A stretch of DNA of 32,397 nt from Bacillota bacterium (GTDB taxonomy: Bacteria; Bacillota; Clostridia; Christensenellales; Aristaeellaceae). Where the stretch lies: NCBI GenBank assembly GCA_023392515.1, contig JAEVYX010000085.1, positions 1 through 32,397 of the forward strand. Reading direction: 5' to 3'. Position numbers and translations under genes: made by a program. Below, piece by piece: positions 1 through 8,000 of the stretch. The notes under the pieces are model-generated. The model saw only the letters and a program-made list of their open reading frames with translations. It had not been told where the DNA came from and did no database searches. Numbering within the stretch: the stretch's first letter is position 1; each line of letters opens with the position of its first letter.

Positions 1-18
1 TTGTGTTATGCTGTTCAT
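1..18 (-). CDS. 5' tip of a divergent gene (product unknown)
   Basis: On the minus strand an ATG at 18-16 is preceded by an AAAGGAG motif (36-30) at a spacing of 11, and the frame stays open to the window edge (Met-Asn-Ser-Ile-Thr-Gln). Only six codons are visible, so the product cannot be named. If real, the gene is divergent from cysK and shares the intergenic region holding a 36-bp palindrome, an arrangement often seen for a regulator facing its target. The call rests only on the start codon and the Shine-Dalgarno motif. Confidence 0.3.
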
Positions 19-103
19 GAAGGGTAAGGCTCCTTTCAGTAAAGTTGTTGCTGCAACTCAACTATACCTGATTTCGCCTTATCCTTCATCCTTTTTTTCA
101 TTG

Positions 104-139
104 TCCAAAATGTATTGTAGTCCTACAAAATATTTTGGA
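104..139. promoter_or_regulatory. 36-bp imperfect palindrome, candidate operator upstream of cysK
   Basis: The left arm CCAAAATGTATTGTAG (105-120) and right arm CTACAAAATATTTTGG (123-138) are reverse complements at 14 of 16 positions around a 2-nt centre; T104/A139 extend the match. It ends 18 nt before the cysK -35 box, so it lies around -55 to -90 from the expected start of transcription, a position typical of activator sites. There is no T tract and the centre is only 2 nt, so a terminator is unlikely. The regulator is unknown. Confidence 0.6.
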
Positions 140-157
140 AGGGTAGGAAAGGACCCC

Positions 158-186
158 TTGACTTTCGCAGGGAATTGTGCTATAAT
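158..186 (+). promoter_or_regulatory. Sigma-A promoter of cysK
   Basis: TTGACT (158-163), 17-nt spacer, perfect TATAAT (181-186). Transcription should start near 193, giving a leader of about 40 nt before the AAGGAG (219-224) and ATG at 234. No riboswitch-sized leader is present, so control probably acts at initiation, perhaps through the palindrome at 104-139. Confidence 0.85.
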
Positions 187-233
187 GCATAGCAAACAAC
201 TAGGAATAATAAGAAATTAAGGAGACTAAGCAT

Positions 234-1166
234 ATGGCAAAGATCTATCAGCAGTTTACCGACCTGATTGGACATACGCCGCTTTTGGAGCTTTCAAACC
301 TGGAAAAGCATGAGGGCCTTCGGGCAAAGCTGATTGCAAAACTGGAATATTTCAATCCCGCCGGCAGCGTAAAAGACCGTATTGCGAAGGCAATGGTGGA
401 AGATGCCGAAAAAAAGGGCTTGCTCAAGAAAGGCTCGGTCATCATTGAACCGACCAGTGGCAACACGGGCATTGGCCTGGCGGCAGTTGCTGCCAGCAGG
501 GGATATCGTATTATTCTTACCATGCCGGAAACAATGAGCGTGGAGCGCAGGAGTCTGCTAAAAGCTTACGGAGCGGAATTGGTTTTGACGGAAGGCGCCA
601 AGGGCATGCGTGGGGCGATTGCCAAAGCGGAGGAACTGGCTAAAGAAATCCCTGATTCCTTTATCCCCTCCCAGTTTGAAAACCCCGCCAACCCTGCCGT
701 CCATTTTGCCACTACCGGACCGGAAATTTGGGAAGATACTGACGGCAAGGTAGATATTCTGGTTTCTGGAGTCGGTACCGGCGGCACCATTACCGGCACA
801 GGAAAATTCCTCAAATCAAAAAATGCCGCGATCAAAGTGATTGCGGTTGAGCCGGCGGATTCTCCCGTATTGTCCGAAGGGAAAGCCGGACCCCATAAGA
901 TTCAGGGCATAGGCGCGGGGTTTGTACCGAATACGCTGGATACTTCCGTATATGACGAAATCATTCCCGTGCAAAACGAGGATGCGTTTGCAACCGGCCG
1001 GGCAATGGCCCTTTTAGAAGGCATATTGGTTGGCATATCCTCCGGTGCTGCGCTTTGGGCGGCGATCCAGGCAGCCAAACGGCCTGAGAACGAAGGAAAA
1101 ATCATCGTGATTGTATTGCCGGATACCGGGGAACGGTATCTGTCTACCCCAATGTTTAACTTATAA
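234..1166 (+). CDS. cysK: Cysteine synthase A (O-acetylserine sulfhydrylase)
   Basis: A 310-aa PLP enzyme of fold type II that makes L-cysteine from O-acetylserine and sulfide in the cytosol; the length matches CysK. Visible marks are the N-terminal IGHTPLLEL, the PLP-lysine segment NPAGSVKDR (about residue 45), the substrate loop EPTSGNTGIGLA (about 71-82), the phosphate-binding GVGTGGTITGTG (about 180-191) and the C-terminal LPDTGERYLST. The ATG at 234 has AAGGAG 9 nt upstream. It appears to be a single-gene transcript with its own near-consensus promoter and a hairpin after the stop. CysM or cystathionine beta-synthase-like enzymes share the fold, but the GERYLST end favours CysK. Confidence 0.96.
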   Translation: MAKIYQQFTDLIGHTPLLELSNLEKHEGLRAKLIAKLEYFNPAGSVKDRIAKAMVEDAEKKGLLKKGSVIIEPTSGNTGIGLAAVAASRGYRIILTMPETMSVERRSLLKAYGAELVLTEGAKGMRGAIAKAEELAKEIPDSFIPSQFENPANPAVHFATTGPEIWEDTDGKVDILVSGVGTGGTITGTGKFLKSKNAAIKVIAVEPADSPVLSEGKAGPHKIQGIGAGFVPNTLDTSVYDEIIPVQNEDAFATGRAMALLEGILVGISSGAALWAAIQAAKRPENEGKIIVIVLPDTGERYLSTPMFNL

Positions 1167-1186
1167 GCGCAGCGCAGCGTAGTACA

Positions 1187-1220
1187 AGCGTCCCGAAGAA
1201 ATCCGGGGCGCTTTGCTGTT
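1187..1220 (+). terminator. Probable terminator after cysK
   Basis: AGCGTCCCG (1187-1195) pairs with CGGGGCGCT (1204-1212) around an 8-nt loop, nine pairs including one G-T wobble, followed by the moderately T-rich TTGCTGTT. The weak T tract suggests leaky termination into deoD. Confidence 0.6.
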
Positions 1221-1232
1221 CCATGAAAGGCC

Positions 1233-1261
1233 TGTACAAACCATTCAAAATCCTGTAAAAT
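1233..1261 (+). promoter_or_regulatory. Probable promoter of deoD
   Basis: TGTACA (1233-1238), 17-nt spacer, TAAAAT (1256-1261), placed after the cysK hairpin and about 60 nt before the deoD start. The -35 box matches only four of six consensus positions. Confidence 0.45.
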
Positions 1262-1320
1262 ACGAGCGGATGAATAGCTGGCTGCCGTTTTACCGGGGAA
1301 GCCTAAAAGGAGGAAGACCA

Positions 1321-2028
1321 TTGAGCATGATTCCAACGCCCCATATCACCGCCAAGGAAGGGGACTTTGCACAAACGGTTTTGATGCCGGGGGACCCGCT
1401 TCGTTCCCGGTTTATTGCGGAAAACTTTTTGCAGGATGCCCGCCTGGTAAACGATGTGCGGGGTGTTCAGGGCTATACGGGCCTGTACCACGGAAAAAAA
1501 GTGTCCGTCATGGCTTCCGGTATGGGCATGCCGTCCATTGGCATCTATTCCTATGAGCTGTTCAACTATTACGGAGTGGAAAACATTATTCGCATCGGCT
1601 CAGCCGGGATGATCTCCCAGCGGCTGAAAGTGCGGGACATTGTGGCGGGGATAAGTGCCTATACCAATTCCAGCTTTGGTGCCCAGTATGGCTTCCGTGG
1701 GCAGCTGGCTCCCGCCTGCTCCTATTCCCTTTTGGAAAATACGGTGGAAACAGGACGGAAATTGGGACAGGAGATTCAGGTGGGCCCTATTTACTCCTCC
1801 GATACGTTTTATGATGAGTCCGAGCCTTTGGGCGTGCTGCAAAAACTGGGCGTGCTGGCGGTTGAAATGGAAGCGGCCGCGCTTTACATGAATGCCGCCC
1901 GGGCTGGTAAAAACGCGCTGTGCCTGTGTACCATATCGGATAATCCCTTTACGGGAGAAGGGCTCAACGCTGAACAGCGCCAGACCACATTTACCCGAAT
2001 GATGGAAATTGCTTTGGAAATCGCATAA
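1321..2028 (+). CDS. deoD: Purine nucleoside phosphorylase, DeoD type
   Basis: A 235-aa hexameric-type purine nucleoside phosphorylase (PNP/UDP family) that splits purine (deoxy)nucleosides with phosphate for salvage. Motifs visible are MPGDPLRSRFIAE near the N terminus, the GMGMPS phosphate loop (about 64-69), RIGSAG (about 87-92), VEMEAAALY (about 182-190, ribose/base contact) and the late SDNPFTGE segment where the catalytic Asp lies. The frame is open upstream to 1213, but AAAGGAGG (1306-1313) lies 7 nt before a TTG at 1321, which gives the usual family N terminus and length; an ATG at 1327 is the alternative. A two-way terminator follows the stop. Confidence 0.94.
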   Translation: MSMIPTPHITAKEGDFAQTVLMPGDPLRSRFIAENFLQDARLVNDVRGVQGYTGLYHGKKVSVMASGMGMPSIGIYSYELFNYYGVENIIRIGSAGMISQRLKVRDIVAGISAYTNSSFGAQYGFRGQLAPACSYSLLENTVETGRKLGQEIQVGPIYSSDTFYDESEPLGVLQKLGVLAVEMEAAALYMNAARAGKNALCLCTISDNPFTGEGLNAEQRQTTFTRMMEIALEIA

Positions 2029-2045
2029 TTTTTTTATCGTGTAAG

Positions 2046-2092
2046 CAAAAAAGCTATGCTCCCTTGGATTTGTGGGAAGCATAGCTTTTTTT
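2046..2092. terminator. Bidirectional terminator between deoD and the DUF4230-like gene
   Basis: AAGCTATGCTCCC (2051-2063) pairs with GGGAAGCATAGCTT (2074-2087), with one bulged A. It is flanked by an A-rich run on the left and seven T on the right, so it can stop transcription from both convergent genes. Confidence 0.85.
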
Positions 2093-2715
2093 CATACGCT
2101 GTTTTGCTCTTCCAATTGTTCGAAAATGAATTCCCAGCTGCTGCCACTCTGTCCTGCCAATGAAGATAGCAGCTTTTGCAGCTTTTCCACGGCGCTATGC
2201 CAAGCTTTTTGCAATAAGTCTGCATCCTCTTCATATGCCTTTTTGAAACCGGCAGCCTGTTCATCCAGAATCTGCTGATATCTTTCGTTTGTAAGAGGAA
2301 AGAAAAAATCGGATACATCAGGTTCACCGGTAACGGTCAGTTCATCCCTTAGTACCTTGGCTGGGGGAACCAGCACGCGTATCGTACTTTGCGCTGCTTC
2401 AAATTCGATAGATGACAGGTCAATGCCCATTGATAGGGAGTATTCATATGGTACGTTTACCCGCTGGGCTTCTCCAATGATAAGGGCGGGCAGGGATGCG
2501 GTAAAGGAACCGGTGTCAGTTAGCTCCAGGGAAGTAAGCTCGCCCATTTTGCGAATTTCCTGGCTGATTCTGGCGGTGGTAAGCCGTGTGTTGGTATGAA
2601 TGTCCGGCAGCAGCTTTTCAAGAAGCCGGGTTATATTTGGCATAAGAACAATAACCAGGCAGATGATCAACGCGAAGGAAATAATCCGCAGGATAAATCT
2701 CATGATCTGTTTCAA
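2092..2715 (-). CDS. Membrane-anchored DUF4230-like protein, function unknown
   Basis: A 207-aa protein with a single N-terminal membrane segment (about residues 7-28) followed by an outward-facing domain. The domain order, with a conserved-looking LTSLEL strand, a beta-rich middle (PYEYSLSMGIDLSSIEF, then VLVPPAKVL) and a helical, acidic tail (DEQAAGFKKAYEED onward), recalls the DUF4230 family of anchored bacterial proteins; this is by eye and the role is unknown. The start is TTG at 2715, 6 nt after AGGAGG; the ATG at 2703 would be 18 nt away and is less likely. The stop codon of the 46-aa membrane peptide gene lies just ahead of this Shine-Dalgarno, so the two are probably translationally coupled. 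Confidence 0.65.
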   Translation of the reverse strand: MKQIMRFILRIISFALIICLVIVLMPNITRLLEKLLPDIHTNTRLTTARISQEIRKMGELTSLELTDTGSFTASLPALIIGEAQRVNVPYEYSLSMGIDLSSIEFEAAQSTIRVLVPPAKVLRDELTVTGEPDVSDFFFPLTNERYQQILDEQAAGFKKAYEEDADLLQKAWHSAVEKLQKLLSSLAGQSGSSWEFIFEQLEEQNSV

Positions 2716-2726
2716 AGCCTACCTCC

Positions 2727-2867
2727 TCATGCCAGCAAAACGGCGAGATAGGTTAACCCCCGGAGGAGCCAATAAAGGATTGCGCCATAACCGGCTGTCA
2801 GCACGATTTTTTCCCAAAGGGTCAGCCGATGCTGCTTTTTAGATCCAGTCTTCCATAAGCGAAGCAT
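2727..2867 (-). CDS. 46-aa single-span membrane peptide
   Basis: A short reading frame beginning MLRLWKTG. It has a basic N terminus (KTGSKKQHR), then a hydrophobic C-terminal half from about residue 19 (KIVLTAGYGAILYWLL) to the end (YLAVLLA), so one, possibly two short, membrane passes are expected. GGGAGG lies 8 nt before the ATG, and the TGA stop sits at the edge of the AGGAGG of the downstream DUF4230-like gene. Good Shine-Dalgarno, tight coupling and a coherent membrane-protein composition make it likely to be real. I recognise no family. It may be a partner or assembly factor of the downstream anchored protein (inference). Confidence 0.65.
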   Translation of the reverse strand: MLRLWKTGSKKQHRLTLWEKIVLTAGYGAILYWLLRGLTYLAVLLA

Positions 2868-3043
2868 ATCATTCGCCTCCCGTATGGTTTCAATAAAGTA
2901 TACACAGTAATTATATCCTAGAATTCGGCTGCTTGCTACATTCTTCGATCAATCTTTACATATTTCGTCATAATTAAGAAATAGTTCGAGAAATAAGCAA
3001 GATAGATTTTTTCGGATATTGCAGGTATGCAGAAAAAATGTAC

Positions 3044-3072
3044 TTGCCTTTTGGTAAAAAGAATGGTATTAC
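3044..3072 (+). promoter_or_regulatory. Probable promoter of the rbgA operon
   Basis: TTGCCT (3044-3049), 17-nt spacer, TATTAC (3067-3072). Transcription would start near 3079, which argues against translation from the ATG at 3083 (no leader or Shine-Dalgarno) and for a start at 3110 or 3128. Confidence 0.55.
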
Positions 3073-3109
3073 TTAAAAAGAAATGAAAACCAGGGGGAAT
3101 ACCCATAAA

Positions 3110-4090
3110 ATGGAAGGCTCTCGTGCATTGGAAATAAATTGGTATCCTGGACATATGGCCAAGGCGAAGCGTCTGCTTCAATTGCAGCTGGGCCGGGTAG
3201 ATGTGGTGATAGAGCTTTGCGATGCAAGGCTGCCCCATGCAAGCCGCAACCCGGATTTGAATACCCTGCTTCGAGGCAAACGGCGGGTACTGGTGCTGAA
3301 CAAGGCGGATTTGGCTGATCCCGCAGAAACCACCGCATGGCTTCGCTTCTTTCACAGCCAGGGCGTATCAGTTAAATCCTATGTCTCAACCGGAGGCAAA
3401 ACCAAAGAAATACTGGCCTTGATTGAAGAGGCTGTTTCGGATTTGGTAAACAGAGCTCAGGAAAAAGGTATGCGAAAAACCGTGCGGGCCATGGTTGTGG
3501 GCGTACCAAACGTAGGAAAAAGCACATTTATAAACGGACTTCACGGCGGCGCTATTGCCAAGGTCGGGGACCGTCCCGGCGTCACGAGGGCTAATCAATG
3601 GGTGAAAATTACCCCTTATCTGGAACTTATGGATACGCCCGGATTGCTTTGGCCAAGGCTGGATGACCAGCAGGCAGCCAGGCGGCTGGCATATATCGGC
3701 TCTGTGCGGGATGAAGTGGTAGATGCACAGATGCTGGCTATTATGTTGCTTACCGATATGCTTGCCGTGCGTCCCCAGGCGGTTATGGAGCGTTTCAAGC
3801 TGAAAGACACCGGCTTGCGGGGCGCTGCCTTGCTGGAAGCGGTATGCATGGGCCGTGGCTGGCTCATGAAGGGGGGCATCCCCGACACTGACAGGGGCTG
3901 CGCCGTGGTGCTGGACGAGTTTCGAAGTGGAAAGCTGGGCCGTATTACCCTGGAATTGGCCAGGGATGAAAAACCTGCCGATTCGCGTTTGACTTTGCGG
4001 GGAGCAAAGGAAGCGCCCTTACCAATGCAAAAGGAGAACCTGGATGAACAAAAGGCTGATACGCCTGATGGAACTGACGAAGACAGATGA
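3110..4090 (+). CDS. rbgA: Ribosome biogenesis GTPase RbgA (YlqF)
   Basis: A circularly permuted GTPase needed for late maturation of the 50S subunit. The permuted order is plain: WYPGHMAKA at the N terminus, then G4 (LNKADLAD, about residue 64), then G1 (GVPNVGKST, about 138-146), a G2-like Thr in PGVTRANQW, and G3 (DTPGLLWP); a helical C-terminal ANTAR-like domain follows. Three in-frame starts exist: ATG 3083 (no Shine-Dalgarno), ATG 3110 (AGGGGG 12 nt before), and TTG 3128 (GGAAGG 10 nt before), the last giving the MxxxWYPGHM start seen in Bacillus RbgA. I list 3110 (326 aa) as a compromise. The 3' end overlaps rnhB by 47 nt, with a polar tail (ENLDEQKADTPDGTDEDR) probably shaped by the overlap. 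Confidence 0.93.
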   Translation: MEGSRALEINWYPGHMAKAKRLLQLQLGRVDVVIELCDARLPHASRNPDLNTLLRGKRRVLVLNKADLADPAETTAWLRFFHSQGVSVKSYVSTGGKTKEILALIEEAVSDLVNRAQEKGMRKTVRAMVVGVPNVGKSTFINGLHGGAIAKVGDRPGVTRANQWVKITPYLELMDTPGLLWPRLDDQQAARRLAYIGSVRDEVVDAQMLAIMLLTDMLAVRPQAVMERFKLKDTGLRGAALLEAVCMGRGWLMKGGIPDTDRGCAVVLDEFRSGKLGRITLELARDEKPADSRLTLRGAKEAPLPMQKENLDEQKADTPDGTDEDR

Positions 4091-4655
4091 ACCCTTGTGG
4101 GCAATGGGTGTGTGTTTTGCAGGCATGGATGAGGCAGGACGCGGCCCCCTGGCGGGGAATGTGGTGGCTGCTTGCGTGATGATGCCTCCTCAGCCTCTTT
4201 TGATAGGTGTGGATGACAGTAAAAAGCTGTCTGAAAAGCTTCGGGAATCGCTGTATGAGCAGATTCTCGAAACGGCTTTGCAAGTGGGTGTAGGGGAAGC
4301 TACGCCTGAGGAAATCGACTCGATGAATATTCTCAACGCCACCAAGGAAGCCATGCGCAGAGCGGCCTCCAAGGTTAAGGCAGACCTTTATTTAATTGAT
4401 GCCTTGGAGGGATTGGGGCTTCATGGCGCTGAACGCGGCATCATCCATGGAGATGCGCTTTGCTATGCCATTGCGGCTGCCAGCATTGTGGCCAAGGTGA
4501 CAAGGGACCGGCAGATGCGGGAGGCTGACAGTCTCTATCCTGCCTATGGATTTGCCCGACACAAGGGCTATGGTACACAAGAACATATAAAGGCCATTCA
4601 TGAATATGGTCCTTGCCCGCTTCACCGGCAGTCCTTCATAGGGAAATTTCTATGA
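4044..4655 (+). CDS. rnhB: Ribonuclease HII
   Basis: A 203-aa enzyme that cuts RNA in RNA/DNA hybrids and at single misincorporated ribonucleotides. The four acidic metal ligands are visible: Asp and Glu in GMDEAGRGPLAG (about residues 28-29), Asp in YLIDAL (about 118), and Asp in AKVTRDRQM (about 154). The GRG loop that senses the RNA-DNA junction, the DSKKLSEK segment and the late YGFARHKGYGT motif also fit RNase HII. AAGGAG (4031-4036) lies 7 nt before the ATG, inside the end of rbgA. The rbgA-rnhB order is as in Bacillus subtilis. The last codons overlap the start of yraN in an ATGA junction. Confidence 0.96.
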   Translation: MNKRLIRLMELTKTDEPLWAMGVCFAGMDEAGRGPLAGNVVAACVMMPPQPLLIGVDDSKKLSEKLRESLYEQILETALQVGVGEATPEEIDSMNILNATKEAMRRAASKVKADLYLIDALEGLGLHGAERGIIHGDALCYAIAAASIVAKVTRDRQMREADSLYPAYGFARHKGYGTQEHIKAIHEYGPCPLHRQSFIGKFL

Positions 4656-5011
4656 AAGGCTCTGGTGAGAAGGGAATGCGGGGAGAAGATGAAGCCCTGC
4701 AATATTTTGTGGAGAATGGATATCTTCTCTTGGAAAAGCGTTTTCGTGCTTTGGGCGGAGAGGTGGACCTGATCCTGGAAAAGGATGGCGTATTGATCTT
4801 TGTAGAGGTCAAGTACCGCCCGAAGGGTGAAAAAGGGGACGGATTTATGGCTGTGACGCCAATAAAACAGCGGCGGATTATAAAAGCCGCCGGGTATTAT
4901 CTAGAAAAGACAGGCGGCTTTCTAAAACCTTTGCGCTTTGATGTGGTGGAAATCACCGGGCAGGGGTTAATCCATGTTGAAAATGCGTTCTCCGGCGCAT
5001 GGGACGAATGA
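4652..5011 (+). CDS. yraN: YraN family (UPF0102) putative endonuclease
   Basis: A 119-aa protein with the restriction-endonuclease-like fold typical of the YraN family. It shows G-x-x-GEDEALQYF, the E-V-D-L-I core (GGEVDLILEK, about residue 34) and FVEVKYRP (about 54-61), which together form the PD-(D/E)xK-type site: Asp, then Glu-x-Lys. The cellular role of the family is not settled. The ATG at 4652 overlaps the rnhB stop as ATGA with AGGGAA upstream; the frame is open back to 4613, but that extension runs through rnhB and lacks a Shine-Dalgarno. rnhB-yraN-comM-dprA is a common order in Clostridia; here the large glycosyltransferase interrupts it. Confidence 0.9.
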   Translation: MKGSGEKGMRGEDEALQYFVENGYLLLEKRFRALGGEVDLILEKDGVLIFVEVKYRPKGEKGDGFMAVTPIKQRRIIKAAGYYLEKTGGFLKPLRFDVVEITGQGLIHVENAFSGAWDE

Positions 5012-5071
5012 AGTTGCCGCATCTTAACGAAAGAGAGTTCCGCCCGTGCATGGGCAAAGAGGAGCCGTTGC

Positions 5072-8000
5072 ATGAATAAAAAGCACCTGTATTCCATCTT
5101 TATCCTGCTGATGATTCTTTTTCTTTTACCTGTATCAGCGCATTGTGAAGAAGTAAACCTGCTGGAGAATGGCAGTTTTGAATTGCTGGATGCAAAAGGC
5201 ATGCCGGTTGGCTGGTATACCGATGCTTGGTTTGATCAGCCGGGTTATACCGAATATGGGGTAACCCAAGGGGCAAAGGAAGGCCAAAACAGCATATTTG
5301 TGGAGAACATAGGGTCCAATGACGCAAGATTTGCGCAAATGGTATCGGTGGAACCCAACAGTTTGTATCGTTTGAGCGGTTTTGTGCGCACGGAAAATGT
5401 TGTGGATAGCGGATTGGGCGCCAATCTATCTGTTGACGGCGTCTATGTGTTTACAGATGGCCTTTACGGAACGGCATCAGACTGGCAGGAAATGACGCTG
5501 TATGGCAAAACGGGCCCTGATCAAAGAAGTTTGATTGTTTTTGCAAGACTGGGCGGATATAGCGGAGAAAGCGAAGGAAAGGCGTATTTTGACAACCTGA
5601 GCCTTGTGAAGGTGTCGGGTATACCTCAGGGAGCCTTACTTACGCCTTGGTATAAAACTGATACGCAGGCAGAGCCTATATCGGGCGAAACAGGGGAAGG
5701 TTCGCCTGCATGGCCTTTCCTTCTATTATTGGGGGCCGGCTACGTCATGCTGGCGGCATTTTTATTACCCACGCTGCAAAAGGAAACGCAAAAAACTGCA
5801 TTGCAAAAAGATCATTTGGATCAAGAAAATACCAATATGGTACTCTACAGCCTGCTTTTTGCCGCTTTCTTAGGACGGGTGGCTTTGGCGGTTTTGGTGC
5901 CGGGGTATTCTGTGGATATCGGATGTTTCACGGCATGGAGTGACCGAATGGCCGCGGTAGGCCCAGTTGGCTTTTATGCGGAAGGATATTTCTGCGATTA
6001 TCCTCCGGGGTATCTGTATGTGCTATGGCTCAACGGCATAATTACCAGCCTCATGCCTACTATTTCACAAGGGGCACTTTTGCTGAACTTGAAGTTTGTG
6101 CCCATTTTAACTGATATGGTGACGGCTTGGCTTATATATGTGATTGGCAGGAAAAAAGTCCCTGAAAAAAGCGCGGCAGCTTTGGCGCTGCTGTACGCAT
6201 TGAACCCAACGGTGATTATAAACGGTGCGGCTTGGGGCCAGGTGGACAGTGTACTGGCACTGGGCATGGTACTGGTTGCAATATTGGCAATGGACCGAAA
6301 ATGGTCTGTAGCTTTACCTGTGTTTACTGCCTGTGCATTGATAAAGCCCCAGGCATTGATGCTGGGGCCTTTGGGGCTGGTAGCCCTTGTTTGGGACTTG
6401 AAGGAAACATGGAAGGATGGGGGATGGAAAAAACCTGCATGGGGGATATGCTGGTCGGTATTGGTGGCGGCGGTTCTTGTTATTCCATTTACAATTGGCC
6501 GAAATCCCGATTGGATTGTAAGCCTTTATACCGGCACGCTGTCTTCCTATCCTTATGCAACGATCAATACTGCCAATTTGTATTATCTGTTGCAAGCCAA
6601 CTGGGTCGGAATTGATATCCAGATGGGCCGGGCTATTCCGCTGCTTTTCAGCTTTCTATTTGCAGCCCTGGCGATTGTAAAAACCATCCGTTTCAGAAAC
6701 AAGGCAGGCTCCTATCTTGAAAAATACGGGATCGCATTTTTAAGCATCATTGCTTGTGCCGCTTTCTTGTTTCTTGGTGCGAAGGGCGCTGATTACGGGC
6801 TGTTCGGAACGGTTATGATGGCGCTGGTTTTCTTATGGGTATTGATCTTGTACTTGCAGGGAAAACGGCTTCACAATCTGCCTTTGGCCGGCGCGCTTCT
6901 CTTTATGGGGCTGTATGTGCTGGGTGTAAAAATGCATGAGAGATACCTCTTCCCGGCGCTTGCCTTGTTCGGCATCGCGTATCTCCAAAAGAGGGACCGC
7001 AGCATTTTGATATTGCTGATTGGTTTTTCCGTAACGGCTTTTGTCAATACCGGCATTGTTCTGGATAATGCTATCCGGCTTGGGTCCTCCATGGGTCATC
7101 TTAACCTGGATACACAAGGGCTGAATGTTCTTCTGTCCCTTTGCAACCTTCTTTTGACGGGTTATGGGGTATATTCTGGGGAGCGTTTATTTAGCGTGAG
7201 CGCTCCGGAAAAAGTTATCAATCTTCATCCTTTGGGCCGTGAGGCGCAAGGTCATGCACTTGCCGGGGATGATGTCCTGCTGAAACCCAGAGATGCTCAA
7301 TTGCGCCTTCAAAAGAAGGATTGGATTATCATGATTGCCGTAACGGCTGCCTATGCCGTGTTGACATTTTGGAACCTTGGCAGCACCAAGGCACCTCAGA
7401 CGGCATGGGTATCCACCAAGCCTGACGAGCAGGTCATCTTAGACCTTGGCGAAACCAAAGACTTTGAACTGCTGTATTACGGCGGAATCAACTATCAGGA
7501 TTTTTCTGTGGCGGTAAGTGCCGATGGGGAAGCCTGGTCGGAAGAGTACCTTGCCCAAATGCAGCAGGGAAATTGCTTTCAATGGCAGTATTTGGTGCAT
7601 ACCAATGCACTTGAAAATTCCGTATCCTATTCCAGTACGCCAAGACTTCTTTCAGGCAGGTATGTTCGGGTCACCGCACAGGTGATCGGCCTTACTCTGC
7701 ATGAAGTGATCCTGCGAACCCCTGAACACGAAGTGCTGCCGGTCAGCCTTGCTGCCAATATTGGCAACAACCCCAACTCCACTTTAAATAAGCCGGCTGT
7801 AAATTTGGTTGATGAGCAGGATACTTTGGAAGGGGAACCGGGCTGGTTTACAGGAACCTACTTTGACGAGATTTACCATGCTCGCACAGCGTATGAACAT
7901 GCCTATGGCATCAGTCCCTATGAAAACTCCCATCCGCCTCTTGGCAAGGTGTTTATGAGCTGGGCGGTATTGCTGTTCGGAATGACACCCTTCGGCTGGC

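Noticed and set aside
8..220. 70-codon open frame over the cysK upstream region
   Set aside because: It covers the palindrome and the cysK promoter, has no Shine-Dalgarno, and its product resembles no protein.
1213..1320. In-frame N-terminal extension of deoD
   Set aside because: It runs from the end of the cysK hairpin and through the likely deoD promoter; the Shine-Dalgarno and family length favour the TTG at 1321.
4613..4651. In-frame extension of yraN into rnhB
   Set aside because: No Shine-Dalgarno, and ATG 4652 gives a standard ATGA coupling.
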